From assembly GCF_017874235.1 (NCBI RefSeq), contig NZ_JAGGLC010000003.1:186001-250000 (forward strand): 64,000 nt of DNA, in the 5' to 3' direction. The translations under genes and the position numbers were made by a program. Position 1 is the stretch's first letter. Each line of letters opens with the position of its first letter. Under the pieces are notes generated by a model that did not search any database, was not told the origin of the DNA, and saw only the letters and a program-made list of their open reading frames with translations. Of the stretch, positions 17,012-25,822 are shown piece after piece. Source of the stretch: Halolamina salifodinae. GTDB lineage: Archaea > Halobacteriota > Halobacteria > Halobacteriales > Haloferacaceae.

Positions 17012-17557
17012 CTACAGCGTTCTGGACATCCGGTGGGACGGCCCCATCGCGTTGATCACCGAGAACCCGGCGCGGCCGTAGAACCGCTGGATATCCCGTT
17101 TCCAGGCCTCGACCGAGAGCCAGACGTACTGGACCCCCTCTTCTTGCGCGTGGCCGAGTCCGGCAGCCATGAGTCGCCCGCCGATCCCGGCACGCTGGTA
17201 CTCCTGGTGGACGAAAACGGCGAGTTCGTGGCGTCCGGTCCCGTCGGGGACGAAGCTGACGTGCCCCACCACGCGGTCCCGGTGGCGCGCGACCACGTTT
17301 ACCTCCGCCAGAAGGTCCGGTAGCCAGTTCCGGATGGCGTCGGCGCCGATGGGTGGGGTGCCCTGTGCACGCTGCTCGGGGTCGAACGTGTCGTACATCT
17401 CCACGAGGGCCTCGAAATCAGCCGCTCGGTACGGCCGGATCTGCACCTCTCGCTCGCGGGCGTCGACGAACGCCATCGGCGGGTTCTCCGGGCGGATCCG
17501 TTCACCCCGGAAGCGTGAGACGACCCGACCGACGATCCGGCGTAGCGTGGTGATCAC
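17012..17557 (-). CDS. GNAT family N-acetyltransferase
   Basis: A 181-residue acetyl-CoA-dependent acyltransferase. The GNAT core is clear: VQIRPYRAADFEALVEMYDTF at the start of the fold, VGHVSFVPDG, ELAVFVHQEYQRAGIGGRLM with the Q-x-x-G-I-G acetyl-CoA loop, and RFYGRAGFSVI. The substrate is unknown. I choose GTG at 17557 because AGGAGGTGCC lies a few bases upstream, making this one of the few genes here with a strong ribosome-binding site; the first ~40 residues form a basic helix before the GNAT fold. A TATA-like TGTTTATTG is centred near 17603. Confidence 0.88.
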   Translation of the reverse strand: MITTLRRIVGRVVSRFRGERIRPENPPMAFVDAREREVQIRPYRAADFEALVEMYDTFDPEQRAQGTPPIGADAIRNWLPDLLAEVNVVARHRDRVVGHVSFVPDGTGRHELAVFVHQEYQRAGIGGRLMAAGLGHAQEEGVQYVWLSVEAWKRDIQRFYGRAGFSVINAMGPSHRMSRTL

Positions 17558-17560
17558 TCG

Positions 17561-17570
17561 GGCACCTCCT
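17561..17570 (-). promoter_or_regulatory. Strong Shine-Dalgarno site of the GNAT gene
   Basis: On the minus strand AGGAGGTGCC ends three bases before the GTG start. It matches the 16S rRNA anti-SD and decides the start. Most neighbours are leaderless, so this leadered gene is an exception. Confidence 0.7.
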
Positions 17571-17657
17571 GTGGTACGTACCCACATAGATCGAGCCCAA
17601 TAAACACCGGTGGCGGTCTCCCCCGGAACTAAGCCCCGGCAGCCACTCCCGGGAGCC

Positions 17658-18815
17658 ATGGACGCCGCCCTCATCAGCGAGAAAGTCACGCAGGCCCGCG
17701 ACGCCGTCGCCGACAGCGACGCCGACGCGTGGCTCATCTTCTGCCGCGAGACGACCGAGATCGACGAACCAGCGCTGCCGTACGTGCTGGGGTTCGACGT
17801 GGTTTGGCCGACTGCGGTCGTGATCGGGCCCGAAGACTCCACGGTGATCCTCGGCCAGCACGACGCCCCGCCGGCAGAAGAGCTAGGGGTACACCGGGTC
17901 CGACCCTACGACGAGTCGATCCGAGACGACCTGCAAGAGACGCTCGCCGGGATGGACGCCGACACAGTGGCCATCGACGTAGACCGCGACGACGTGGTCG
18001 CCGACGGCCTGACGCTGGGGATGTACCGCCGGCTGGAGGATCTGCTCCCCGACCGGGAGTTCGTCGGCGCCGGCGACATCGTCCGCGACGTGCGCGGGAT
18101 CAAGTCCGAGACCGAACACGAGCGCATCGAGGCCGCCGCCGAGACGACGCTTGACCTACTCTCGAATCTGGCCGACGAGTGGACGCCCAAGAGGACCGAG
18201 GCCGACGCGGCCGACTACCTCCACGAACGGATGCGCGAGGCGGGCTACGGTAGCGCGTGGTCGTGGGACGCCTGCCCGACGGTCCACGCCGGCGGCGACG
18301 CCGAAGTCGGGCACACCCACCCCGGCGACCGAACCGTCCCCGAGGGCGAACTGCTCCACGTCGATTTCGGCGTCGTGAAAGACGAGTACGCCGCGGACCT
18401 CCAGCGGCTCTGGGTCAACGGCGAGCCGAGCGATGGGCTCCAGCAGGCGTTCGAGGACGTCCGCGCAGCCATCGAGGCCGGCCGCGAGGTGCTCGAACCG
18501 GGCGCTGTCGGACACCGCGTTGACGCCCGCGCCCGCGCCGAACTCGTCGCCCGGGACCGCGACCTGTTCGATCACGCGTTCGGGCATCAGGTGGGCCGCA
18601 GCGCCCACGACGGCGGCCTGCTGCTCGGCCCGGAGTGGGACCGATACGGCGAGTCCGTCGAGGGCGAGGTCCGTGCGGGCGAGGTGTACACCCTCGAGTT
18701 GGGCCTCGAGACCGAATGGGGCTACGTGGGGCAGGAGGAGATGGTTCGCGTCACGGCGGACGGCACTGAGTTCGTCGTCGACCCCCAGACGGAGTTGTGG
18801 CGGCTGTCGGCGTAG
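17658..18815 (+). CDS. M24 family metallopeptidase (Xaa-Pro dipeptidase-like)
   Basis: A 385-residue cytoplasmic enzyme with a creatinase N-terminal domain (about 1-150) and a pita-bread M24 catalytic domain. Metal ligands are visible in the usual order: Asp in HVDFGVVKDEYAAD, His in HAFGHQVGRSAHDGG, Glu in YTLELGLETEWGYVG and Glu in QEEMVRV. It likely cleaves dipeptides or N-terminal residues before proline. MDAALISE at 17658 is preferred because a TATA-like AACTAAG is centred about 28 bases upstream. Single-gene unit. Confidence 0.9.
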   Translation: MDAALISEKVTQARDAVADSDADAWLIFCRETTEIDEPALPYVLGFDVVWPTAVVIGPEDSTVILGQHDAPPAEELGVHRVRPYDESIRDDLQETLAGMDADTVAIDVDRDDVVADGLTLGMYRRLEDLLPDREFVGAGDIVRDVRGIKSETEHERIEAAAETTLDLLSNLADEWTPKRTEADAADYLHERMREAGYGSAWSWDACPTVHAGGDAEVGHTHPGDRTVPEGELLHVDFGVVKDEYAADLQRLWVNGEPSDGLQQAFEDVRAAIEAGREVLEPGAVGHRVDARARAELVARDRDLFDHAFGHQVGRSAHDGGLLLGPEWDRYGESVEGEVRAGEVYTLELGLETEWGYVGQEEMVRVTADGTEFVVDPQTELWRLSA

Positions 18816-18893
18816 GTCGGCTATCGTTGTCGGCGAGCCCGGAAACATCGGTGGTGTCAAGGTTTATGGTCGTGTAGGTGAATCGATCCGTGA

Positions 18894-20195
18894 ATGCCGC
18901 AGGGCAGCCCAGACGCGTCGCGACGACGGTTTCTCGGATCGATCGGCGCCGGAATCGCTGTACTCGGCGGACTCCGGTCGGCGGTTGGCACCGCCCGCGG
19001 CGCCGACCCGGTTCGGCCGGCGGAGTACCGCTGGGACCTCCACCCCGAACGCGAGGAAGCGCGCCGGAGCACGCTGTCCGAGTACGTCGACGACGTCGGT
19101 CCGCTCGTGGAGGAGCATCCGGCCTTCGAGTACGACACTGAACGTGCGGGCGACGACCACGGGATCGATTTCGCGGCGTTAGATCTCTTCCGCGAGCGGA
19201 ACTACGAGCAGTACGCCGAGCAGTGGCAGATGGACCGCATCGTCGAGGCGTTCGACGACCCCGACGCGTTCGAGACAGCCAAGACCGAGCGGTTCTACGC
19301 CGCGCGAGAGGACGCCCCGCGCAACTGGGACCAGGAGGCGTGGCGCAACGCGGATAGTTTCGGGGAGTCGCTCGACTACGCCCACAGCCTGCTCATCTCC
19401 ATCGACCACAACCTCCGGGACTCCCGGTTTGGCTCGTTCACCGCGATGCTCCGGGAGGCGTACCGCCGCTACCACCCGGCCTACGAGCCGCTCGCATGGA
19501 CGTTTCGGATGGACACGGACATCTTCGCCACCAGTCGAGCCAAGGGCTGGGTGGGTCTCGTCTACTCCTCGACGGCGGACGAACTCCGGGCGTTCGTGCT
19601 GCAGCCGGACCGGCGAATCGGTACCGGCGGCTCGCGGCAGTTGCACCCGCGCATCGAGAACTGGCCCGTGACCGACGACCCGGACGGCGATAGGGGCTAC
19701 ATGAGCCCGAACAACCTCGCCCACCCGCTCCTGTTCCACACCGAGGGGTGGAGCCGGAGGTGGAGCTTCCCGACAGCGAAGACCCGCGCCACCCAGATGG
19801 TGAGTCATATCGCGACCGACCCCGTCCGGAGCCACTACGACCGCGAGGGGCGGGTCGAAATCACGACCGGCTTCCTCACACAGCTGACCCGGACGCTGCT
19901 CACGTACAACGACAACGACGCCGAGTTCGCCCACCTCCGCCAGCTCTCGAAGGTGATGGAGCTCGCCCGCGAGCTCGGCGGGAGCTACGTCGTCGACCTG
20001 CCGCCGGGGAGCGACGGCTACGACGGCGTCTTCGGCGGCGACTTCGCCGTCTACGAGGTCGGGTACGACTACGTCCTCGATCTCGTGGCACGGGACGGCG
20101 AGCGCCAGTTCGACACGTTCGGCGAGACCTACGGACTCGACGCCGACGCGACCGGGACGCAACAGGGCCCCGCCTCGCGGCGGGAGGGGTGGTAG
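18894..20195 (+). CDS. Tat-exported protein of unknown function
   Basis: A 433-residue protein with a twin-arginine signal: DASRRRFLGSIGAGIAVLGG followed by a short region ending TARGAD, so it should be exported folded. The mature part is rich in Trp, Tyr and charged residues (RNYEQYAEQWQMDRIVEAF, EPLAWTFRMDTDIFATS, AKGWVGLVYSS) and has no Cys, so no obvious metal-sulfur cofactor. I do not recognise the family. A TATA-like GTTTATGG is centred 28 bases before the ATG. The next gene, a calcium-repeat protease-like protein, starts one base after its stop, so the two should be one transcript. Confidence 0.72.
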   Translation: MPQGSPDASRRRFLGSIGAGIAVLGGLRSAVGTARGADPVRPAEYRWDLHPEREEARRSTLSEYVDDVGPLVEEHPAFEYDTERAGDDHGIDFAALDLFRERNYEQYAEQWQMDRIVEAFDDPDAFETAKTERFYAAREDAPRNWDQEAWRNADSFGESLDYAHSLLISIDHNLRDSRFGSFTAMLREAYRRYHPAYEPLAWTFRMDTDIFATSRAKGWVGLVYSSTADELRAFVLQPDRRIGTGGSRQLHPRIENWPVTDDPDGDRGYMSPNNLAHPLLFHTEGWSRRWSFPTAKTRATQMVSHIATDPVRSHYDREGRVEITTGFLTQLTRTLLTYNDNDAEFAHLRQLSKVMELARELGGSYVVDLPPGSDGYDGVFGGDFAVYEVGYDYVLDLVARDGERQFDTFGETYGLDADATGTQQGPASRREGW

Positions 20196-20196
20196 C

Positions 20197-21909
20197 GTGG
20201 TCTCGTTCAGAGCCGCTGCTGCCCTGTTGGTCGTGCTCTCACTGTCCGCGGGCGTCGTCGGCGCCACGAGCGCGGTCGGCCTCGACGGCGACCACATCCC
20301 GGCGTTCACCGAACTCGATGACGGAACCGACCCGCTCGCGACCGACACGGACGGCGACGGCCTGGACGACCGACGGGAGAAGACGTACGGGACCGATCCG
20401 ACCGACCCCGACACGGACGGCGACGGCCTCGAGGACGGGCCGGAGATCAAAGAGTACGACAGCGATCCGCACGAACCGGACACGGACGGCGACGGCCTCG
20501 AGGACGGCCCGGAAGTCCACGAACACGGCTCGGACCCGACCGTCGTCGACACCGACGAGGACGGCCTCGACGACCCGGCCGAAGTGAACGACCACGGGAC
20601 CGACCCGGCGGCGGCCGACACGGACGAGGACGGGCTGAACGACAGCGCTGAGATCGACGCCGGCGCCGACCCGACGGTCGCCGATACCGACGAGGACGGC
20701 CTCGATGACGGCCCGGAAGTGAACGAGTACGGATCGGACCCGACTGCGGTCGACACGGACGGCGACGGTCTCGAGGACGGCCCGGAGGTCCACGAGTACG
20801 GAACGGATCCGGCGGCGGTCGACACGGACGGCGACGGGCTTGACGACCCCGAGGAACTCGACGGGCCGACCGATCCAACCGTGGCCGACACGGACGACGA
20901 CGGTCTCCCGGACGGCGCGGAACTCGACCGCGGGACCGACCCCCTGGAGAGCGATACCGACGGCGACGGGGTGGACGACGGGCCCGAAGTCACCGAGTAC
21001 GGCAGCGACCCGACGGCCGTCGACACCGACGGCGACGGGCTGACTGACGACGAGGAAGTGAATGACTACGGCACGAACCCGACCCGTGTCGACTCGGACT
21101 TCGACGGCCTCGACGACCCCGAGGAGGTCGACGGGCCGACCGATCCGCTGAAAAGTGACACCGACGGCGACGGGCTATCGGACAGCCGGGAGCTCGAGAT
21201 CGGGACCGATCCCCGGGATCCCGGTACGGACGGCGACGGCATCCCGGACGGCGCCGAGGTGAACCAGCCCGAACTGTTCCCCGACGCCGACCCGCTCCGG
21301 ACGGATATCTACGTCGAGGTCGACACCGTCGAGGGGATGGCCGTCCCGGACGATGCGCTGGACCGCATCGAGGAGCAGTACGCCGACGCCCCCGTCGACA
21401 ACCCTGACGGGTCGACGGGGATCAGCCTCCACTTCGTCGTCAGCAACACCAGTCTACCTGACTCAGACCAGTTCGACGAGAGCAACTGGTACGACCTCCG
21501 GCGCGACCACTTCGACAACGACGGGAAGGGGTACCACCACCTCCTGCTCGTCGACGATGCGGGGCTTACGGGTAACGGGGGCCCTGCGGCCGGCCTCGCG
21601 GACGGGGAGCGCGCGTTCATGATCGTCACGCAACAGCGCTCAGAGAGGACGACCGGGTCGGTCGTCATGCACGAACTCGGCCACTCGGTCGGACTGTGGC
21701 CCGCCGATCACGACGGGATCGACTCCGAAAGGTACGGCGCCGAGGCGTACCCCAGCGTGATGAACTACAACAGTGCCGAGGACTCCTACGACTACTCCAC
21801 CGGCGACGCCGGCCCGAACGACTTCGACGACTGGGGCCACATCGAGGAGCATCTCTACGTCCCGAACACGGGCCTGATCGACGTTACGGGCTACGAGGCG
21901 GCGGGGTAG
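20197..21909 (+). CDS. Secreted calcium-repeat (TSP3-like) protein with metzincin-like domain
   Basis: A 570-residue secreted protein with a GTG start. Residues 1-27 look like a Sec signal ending near VVGATSA. About residues 50-355 consist of 14 units of the type DTDGDGLEDGPEV, the thrombospondin type-3/EF-hand-like calcium repeat. The C-terminal domain (about 370-570) has MHELGHSVGLWPADH near residue 491 and a Met-turn-like YPSVMNYNS, the pattern of zincin proteases, although the third ligand spacing is longer than in the HExxHxxGxxH consensus. It probably acts outside the cell as a calcium-stabilised protease or adhesin. Start is one base after the upstream Tat gene. Confidence 0.82.
   Translation: MVSFRAAAALLVVLSLSAGVVGATSAVGLDGDHIPAFTELDDGTDPLATDTDGDGLDDRREKTYGTDPTDPDTDGDGLEDGPEIKEYDSDPHEPDTDGDGLEDGPEVHEHGSDPTVVDTDEDGLDDPAEVNDHGTDPAAADTDEDGLNDSAEIDAGADPTVADTDEDGLDDGPEVNEYGSDPTAVDTDGDGLEDGPEVHEYGTDPAAVDTDGDGLDDPEELDGPTDPTVADTDDDGLPDGAELDRGTDPLESDTDGDGVDDGPEVTEYGSDPTAVDTDGDGLTDDEEVNDYGTNPTRVDSDFDGLDDPEEVDGPTDPLKSDTDGDGLSDSRELEIGTDPRDPGTDGDGIPDGAEVNQPELFPDADPLRTDIYVEVDTVEGMAVPDDALDRIEEQYADAPVDNPDGSTGISLHFVVSNTSLPDSDQFDESNWYDLRRDHFDNDGKGYHHLLLVDDAGLTGNGGPAAGLADGERAFMIVTQQRSERTTGSVVMHELGHSVGLWPADHDGIDSERYGAEAYPSVMNYNSAEDSYDYSTGDAGPNDFDDWGHIEEHLYVPNTGLIDVTGYEAAG
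20344..21261 (+). repeat. Coding tandem repeat, 14 DxDxDGLxD units
   Basis: Within the protease-like gene, units of 20-23 codons repeat 14 times, each beginning GAC-ACG-GAC-GGC-GAC-GGC or a close variant. DNA identity between units 2, 3, 6, 7 and 10 is high, suggesting recent unit duplication or gene conversion. The last unit starts GTDGDG rather than DTDGDG. Each unit can bind Ca2+ through the Asp side chains. Confidence 0.85.
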
Positions 21910-22002
21910 CCCGACTCCGCTTCTCCCCCCTCGGTACCGGACCGCCTTGTCGGGAGCCACAGCTATATGCCGCCGTGAGCGAACCCTGTGGTACTACTGA
22001 TC

Positions 22003-23217
22003 ATGCGCCGCATCGCCGAGAGCGTCGAGGCCGCCCGCGCGGAGTTCCGCGGCGACGGCCGCGGCTGGTCGGTCGTCGCCGTCGCCCTCGGCTGGGCGAT
22101 GATCGTCGGCACCATGCTCTCGGTGCCGGCGGTGCTGCCGTTCGTCCGCGCGGAGTTCACGGTGAGCAACACTCAGGCCGGCCTCGCGGTCACCGCCATG
22201 TGGCTGGTGTACGGCGCCTGCCAGTTCCCGATGGGGCTGCTCACCGATCGGGTGGGCGAGCGCCGGATGCTGCTGGGTGCGATGGCGCTCGGCGCCGCCG
22301 TGGCGGCCGCGTTCGCCGTCTCCCCGACGTTCCCGGTGTTCGCTGCCAGCGCGGCGCTGTTCGGCATCGTCGGCGGCCTGTTCGCGACGCCGCGCGTGAC
22401 GCTGCTCTCCCGGGCGTACCCCGAGAACAGCGGTACCGCCATCGGCGTCGTGATGGCCGTCGGCAACGCTGGGTCGTCGCTCCTCCCGGCGGGGGTGGGA
22501 CTGCTCGCCGCCGCGGTCGGCTGGCGGGCCGGCTTCGGCCTGGAGATCCCGCTGTTCCTCGTCGCCTTCGGCGCGCTCTGGCTGTCGATCCCGGGCCGAC
22601 GGCCGGCCGAGCGGGTGTCGGACGATAAGCCGCTCGGCGAACTGGTGCCGCGCGTGCTCGCGGCGGTCAGACAGCGCGAGATCCTGCTGGTGACCGCCGC
22701 GGTCACGCTGACGTTCTTCACGTTCCAGGGGATGACCGCCTTCCTCGCGACGTATCTGGTCGCGGAGAAGGCGATCGGCGACAGCACCGCCGCACTACTG
22801 TACGGTGGGCTGTTCGCCGTCGCGGCGATCACCCAGCCACTGGCCGGCCGGATCGCCGACCGAACCGCCAAGCGGGCCGTGTTGGTCGCGATAACCGGCG
22901 TCTACGCCGTGCTCCTCGTGGCGCTCGTCGTCAGCGGGGAACGGCTGGTACTCGGGGCGGTCGTCGTCCTGCTCGGCACCCAACGCGGCGCCACGCCGGT
23001 CGCGACGTCGTATATCGTGGCCGCGCTGCCGGCGGAGATCCGCGGCAGCGGCTACGGACTGCTCCGCACCGTGTTCACCACGGTCTCCTCGTCGGCGGCC
23101 GTCGTCGTCGGCGTCTTCGCCGACGCGGCGCTGTTCGACGCCGCGTTCCTCCTGCTTTCGGTGATGGCGGCGCTGGCGACTGGCTGCTACCTGCTGCTCC
23201 CGTCAGCCGAGCTTTGA
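22003..23217 (+). CDS. MFS transporter
   Basis: A 404-residue major facilitator with 12 predicted helices. The loop 2-3 signature is present as GLLTDRVGERRMLLG, and the symmetric copy in the second half as GRIADRTAKRAVLVA. The N-terminal helix region WSVVAVALGWAMIVGTMLSV precedes VSNTQAGLAVTAMWLVYG. Substrate is unknown; such haloarchaeal MFS proteins are related to drug/nitrate/cyanate-type carriers. ATG at 22003 is chosen over a GTG five codons earlier because a TATA-like AGCTATATGC (21961-21970) places the messenger start near 21993. Confidence 0.88.
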   Translation: MRRIAESVEAARAEFRGDGRGWSVVAVALGWAMIVGTMLSVPAVLPFVRAEFTVSNTQAGLAVTAMWLVYGACQFPMGLLTDRVGERRMLLGAMALGAAVAAAFAVSPTFPVFAASAALFGIVGGLFATPRVTLLSRAYPENSGTAIGVVMAVGNAGSSLLPAGVGLLAAAVGWRAGFGLEIPLFLVAFGALWLSIPGRRPAERVSDDKPLGELVPRVLAAVRQREILLVTAAVTLTFFTFQGMTAFLATYLVAEKAIGDSTAALLYGGLFAVAAITQPLAGRIADRTAKRAVLVAITGVYAVLLVALVVSGERLVLGAVVVLLGTQRGATPVATSYIVAALPAEIRGSGYGLLRTVFTTVSSSAAVVVGVFADAALFDAAFLLLSVMAALATGCYLLLPSAEL

Positions 23218-23243
23218 AGTCCAATCGCGGCGGTACTCTCGCC

Positions 23244-24953
23244 ATGACCCTCTCGCCGGCCCTGCAGTTCGGGGCCGTCCCGTGGGCGCTGTTCCAGCGC
23301 CTGTTCGTCCTCCTCGCGCTGCTGGCGGGCCTCGCGCTCGCGCTGTTCCTCGACGGCGGTCGAGTCACCCGACGCCTCCGCAGGCGGTTCGTGTTCGGGG
23401 TCCCGTGGGGGAGCCTCGTCACCGTACTGGGGGTGCTCGCGGTGTATCTGTTCCTGCAGGGCGGCTTCTGGCACTGGTACCGGCCGCTGGTGATCCCGTT
23501 CCGCGCGTGGTCCTACTTCGACCCGCTGGGGATGGTCGTCGCCGGCTTCGCCCACGCCGGCCCAGCGCACCTGCTGGGGAACCTCTTCGGCGCGCTCACG
23601 CTCGCGCCCATCGTCGAGTACACGGTCGGCCACTACCCGCCTGACGGCCCGCGTCTCGCACCGGCGACGACGCTCCGTGAGCGCCTCGACGCGCTCCGCC
23701 GGGATCCAGTGATCCGCGCCGCGGTGCTGTTTCCCCTCGGCGTCGCCGTCGTCGGCGTCCTGTTGACCCTGTTCACTATCGGCGCCGTGATCGGCTTCTC
23801 CGGCGTCGTGTTCGCGTTCGCCGGCTTCGCGCTCGCACGCTACCCGCTCGCGACGGTGCTGGCGCTGGTCGGCTCGGACGTGCTGAACCTCGTCTACAAC
23901 GCGCTCCAGCGCCCCACGACCACGGCGTCCGGCCGGTCGACGTTCGTGACGCCGTGGTGGGCCGACATCGCCATCCAGGGCCACGCAATCGGACTCCTCG
24001 CCGGGGTCGTGCTCGGCGCCGCCCTCCTCCGGCAGCGCGACGCCGGCCGACCCACCGCCCTGCGACTCTGGATCGGCGGGCTACTCCTCGCGAGTAGCCA
24101 GTCGCTCTGGGCAGTGTACTGGTACCGCGGCGGCACGGAGTACGTGCTCTACCGCGCGGCCGGCCTTGGCCTCGTCGCGCTGGCCGCGACGCTGATCGTC
24201 GTCGCCGTCGTCGGCCCCGACAGGCGGTTGCTCCCGGTCGACCCCTCGGATGTCGCCGACGCCGCTGATCGACTCCGCGACCTCTCGGTTCGGCAAGTCG
24301 GCGTCGCCGCGCTGGTGGTCATCGCGGCGCTCCTCTCGGGCCCTGCGGTGGCGGTGAACTTCGCCGCGGCCGAGGGCGACCTGCCCGGGGAGCCAGCGAG
24401 CGTTGACGGCTACGAGGTCACCTACGCCGAGGGGGTGCCCGACGGGATGGTGTCGGCCATCCCGTTCTCGGCGTTCGGTGAGACCACGCAGGTCACCACC
24501 TCGGGGATGATCGTCGCTAACCCCGACCGGGAGATCTGGCAGACTGTCGTCCCGAAGGGCAGACTCGCCGCGAACGGCCGCGCGACGGTCGTCGTCGGCG
24601 GTGTCGGCTGGCGGGACACGGTGACCGCGGTCCGCCAGGGATGGAGCGCCGTCGGCGGCGGCACAGCCTATCGAGTCAGGCTGGAACACGACGGCGAGCG
24701 GCGGACGGTCTACACCTCCGAGCCGGTACAGGCGGAACCGCGCGTCGCCGGCCAGAACGTCTCGGTCGCGGCCGAGAACGACTCGTTCTACCTGATCGTG
24801 AGCGAGAACAACGAGACGGTTCGGCGGCCGCTCCCGGAGCGAAACGAAACAGTGACGGTGCGGAACGTCACCTACGTCGGCGGCGACGGCCGGGTGATCG
24901 CGACCCACGACGGGACGCAGGTCACGGTAGTTCGGGTCGAGCGCTACAACTGA
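23244..24953 (+). CDS. Rhomboid family intramembrane serine protease with extra C-terminal domain
   Basis: A 569-residue membrane protein. The rhomboid elements are the HLLGNLFGAL helix, the catalytic serine in VIGFSGVVFAFAG and the catalytic histidine in IAIQGHAIGLLAG. Two or three further helices follow, and from about residue 375 a hydrophilic domain with NVS/NET glycosylation-type sites and repeated beta-strand patterns (TYRVRLEHDGE-like), probably outside the cell. It is much longer than a minimal rhomboid of about 200 residues. A TATA-like CTTTGAAG is 28 bases before the ATG. Its last 10 bases overlap the convergent surE. Confidence 0.88.
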   Translation: MTLSPALQFGAVPWALFQRLFVLLALLAGLALALFLDGGRVTRRLRRRFVFGVPWGSLVTVLGVLAVYLFLQGGFWHWYRPLVIPFRAWSYFDPLGMVVAGFAHAGPAHLLGNLFGALTLAPIVEYTVGHYPPDGPRLAPATTLRERLDALRRDPVIRAAVLFPLGVAVVGVLLTLFTIGAVIGFSGVVFAFAGFALARYPLATVLALVGSDVLNLVYNALQRPTTTASGRSTFVTPWWADIAIQGHAIGLLAGVVLGAALLRQRDAGRPTALRLWIGGLLLASSQSLWAVYWYRGGTEYVLYRAAGLGLVALAATLIVVAVVGPDRRLLPVDPSDVADAADRLRDLSVRQVGVAALVVIAALLSGPAVAVNFAAAEGDLPGEPASVDGYEVTYAEGVPDGMVSAIPFSAFGETTQVTTSGMIVANPDREIWQTVVPKGRLAANGRATVVVGGVGWRDTVTAVRQGWSAVGGGTAYRVRLEHDGERRTVYTSEPVQAEPRVAGQNVSVAAENDSFYLIVSENNETVRRPLPERNETVTVRNVTYVGGDGRVIATHDGTQVTVVRVERYN

Positions 24954-25753
24954 GTCGCCCGGTCGCCGGCGTAGGCTGCCGCCAGTTCGTCGAGGCGCTC
25001 GTGGCGCTCGACGGTGTGGGGCGCCGTCAGCGGCGAGACGCTGATCTCCCCGTCGACGACGGCGCGGCGGTCGGTCCCCTCCTCGTCGGGGATGTTGCCG
25101 GTCTGCATCCGCTGCCAGACCTCGTCCTCGAGCCGCAGCGTCTCGCCGTCGAACTCCGCGCTCATGGCGTACAGCGGCGAGGGTTCGGTGACGGTCATCG
25201 GCGGCCGCTCCGGGGCGTCATCGGGTGCGGGCGCGTTGACGTTGAGGTAGTCCGCGCGGTCGAACACGTCGGACTCCGAGGCGTGGTCGACGAGGTAGGC
25301 TGCGGCCTCGCAGGCGTCCCCGTAGGTCTCCTTCGGCGGCGTGAGGTTCTCGAACTCCTCGTCGGCGGTGGTCGGGACGTACTGCGAGACGGCGATTGCC
25401 GGCACGTCGAAGAAGGTCGCCTCGACGGCCGCCGAGACGGTCCCCGAGCGCCCCATCACGTACGAACCGAGGTTCGCGCCCTTGTTACAGCCAGCGACGA
25501 CCATGTCGGCGTCGGGACAGAGTGCCTCGATGCCGGCGATGACACAGTCGACTGGGGTCCCCTCGACGGCGTAGCCGAGGTCGTACTCGTGGACTGTGGC
25601 CTCGAACGAGCGCGCGCGGCCGACGGCGCTCTGGTTCGAGTACGGCGCCACCGCAACCGGATCGCCCACCTCCTCCAGCGCCTCGTAGAGCGCCCGGAAC
25701 CCCGGGCTCTCGATCCCGTCGTCGTTGGTCACCAGAATGCGTGGCTCGCTCAT
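24944..25753 (-). CDS. surE: 5'/3'-nucleotidase SurE
   Basis: A 269-residue metal-dependent phosphatase acting on nucleoside monophosphates. The metal site is in ILVTNDDGIESPG, YSNQSAVGRARS supplies the conserved Ser/Asn, and GCNKGANLGSYVMGRSGTVSAA is the phosphate-binding stretch. A TATA-like GCTTAACC centred about 28 bases upstream suits a leaderless message. The 3' end overlaps the convergent rhomboid gene by 10 bases. Confidence 0.96.
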   Translation of the reverse strand: MSEPRILVTNDDGIESPGFRALYEALEEVGDPVAVAPYSNQSAVGRARSFEATVHEYDLGYAVEGTPVDCVIAGIEALCPDADMVVAGCNKGANLGSYVMGRSGTVSAAVEATFFDVPAIAVSQYVPTTADEEFENLTPPKETYGDACEAAAYLVDHASESDVFDRADYLNVNAPAPDDAPERPPMTVTEPSPLYAMSAEFDGETLRLEDEVWQRMQTGNIPDEEGTDRRAVVDGEISVSPLTAPHTVERHERLDELAAAYAGDRATQL

Positions 25754-25822
25754 GTCCGCCGATGCGTCGGAACCGGGGTTAAGCAGTTCGACTCGGGGCG
25801 GGCCGGGACAGCAAGCCCGGGC

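Noticed and set aside
19179-21026. Long Ser/Pro/Val-rich frame on the minus strand
   Set aside because: It is antisense to the Tat gene and the calcium-repeat gene. Its repetitive SVSTAVGS-type composition is the mirror of the DxDxDG repeats, and it is not acidic like the real proteins here.
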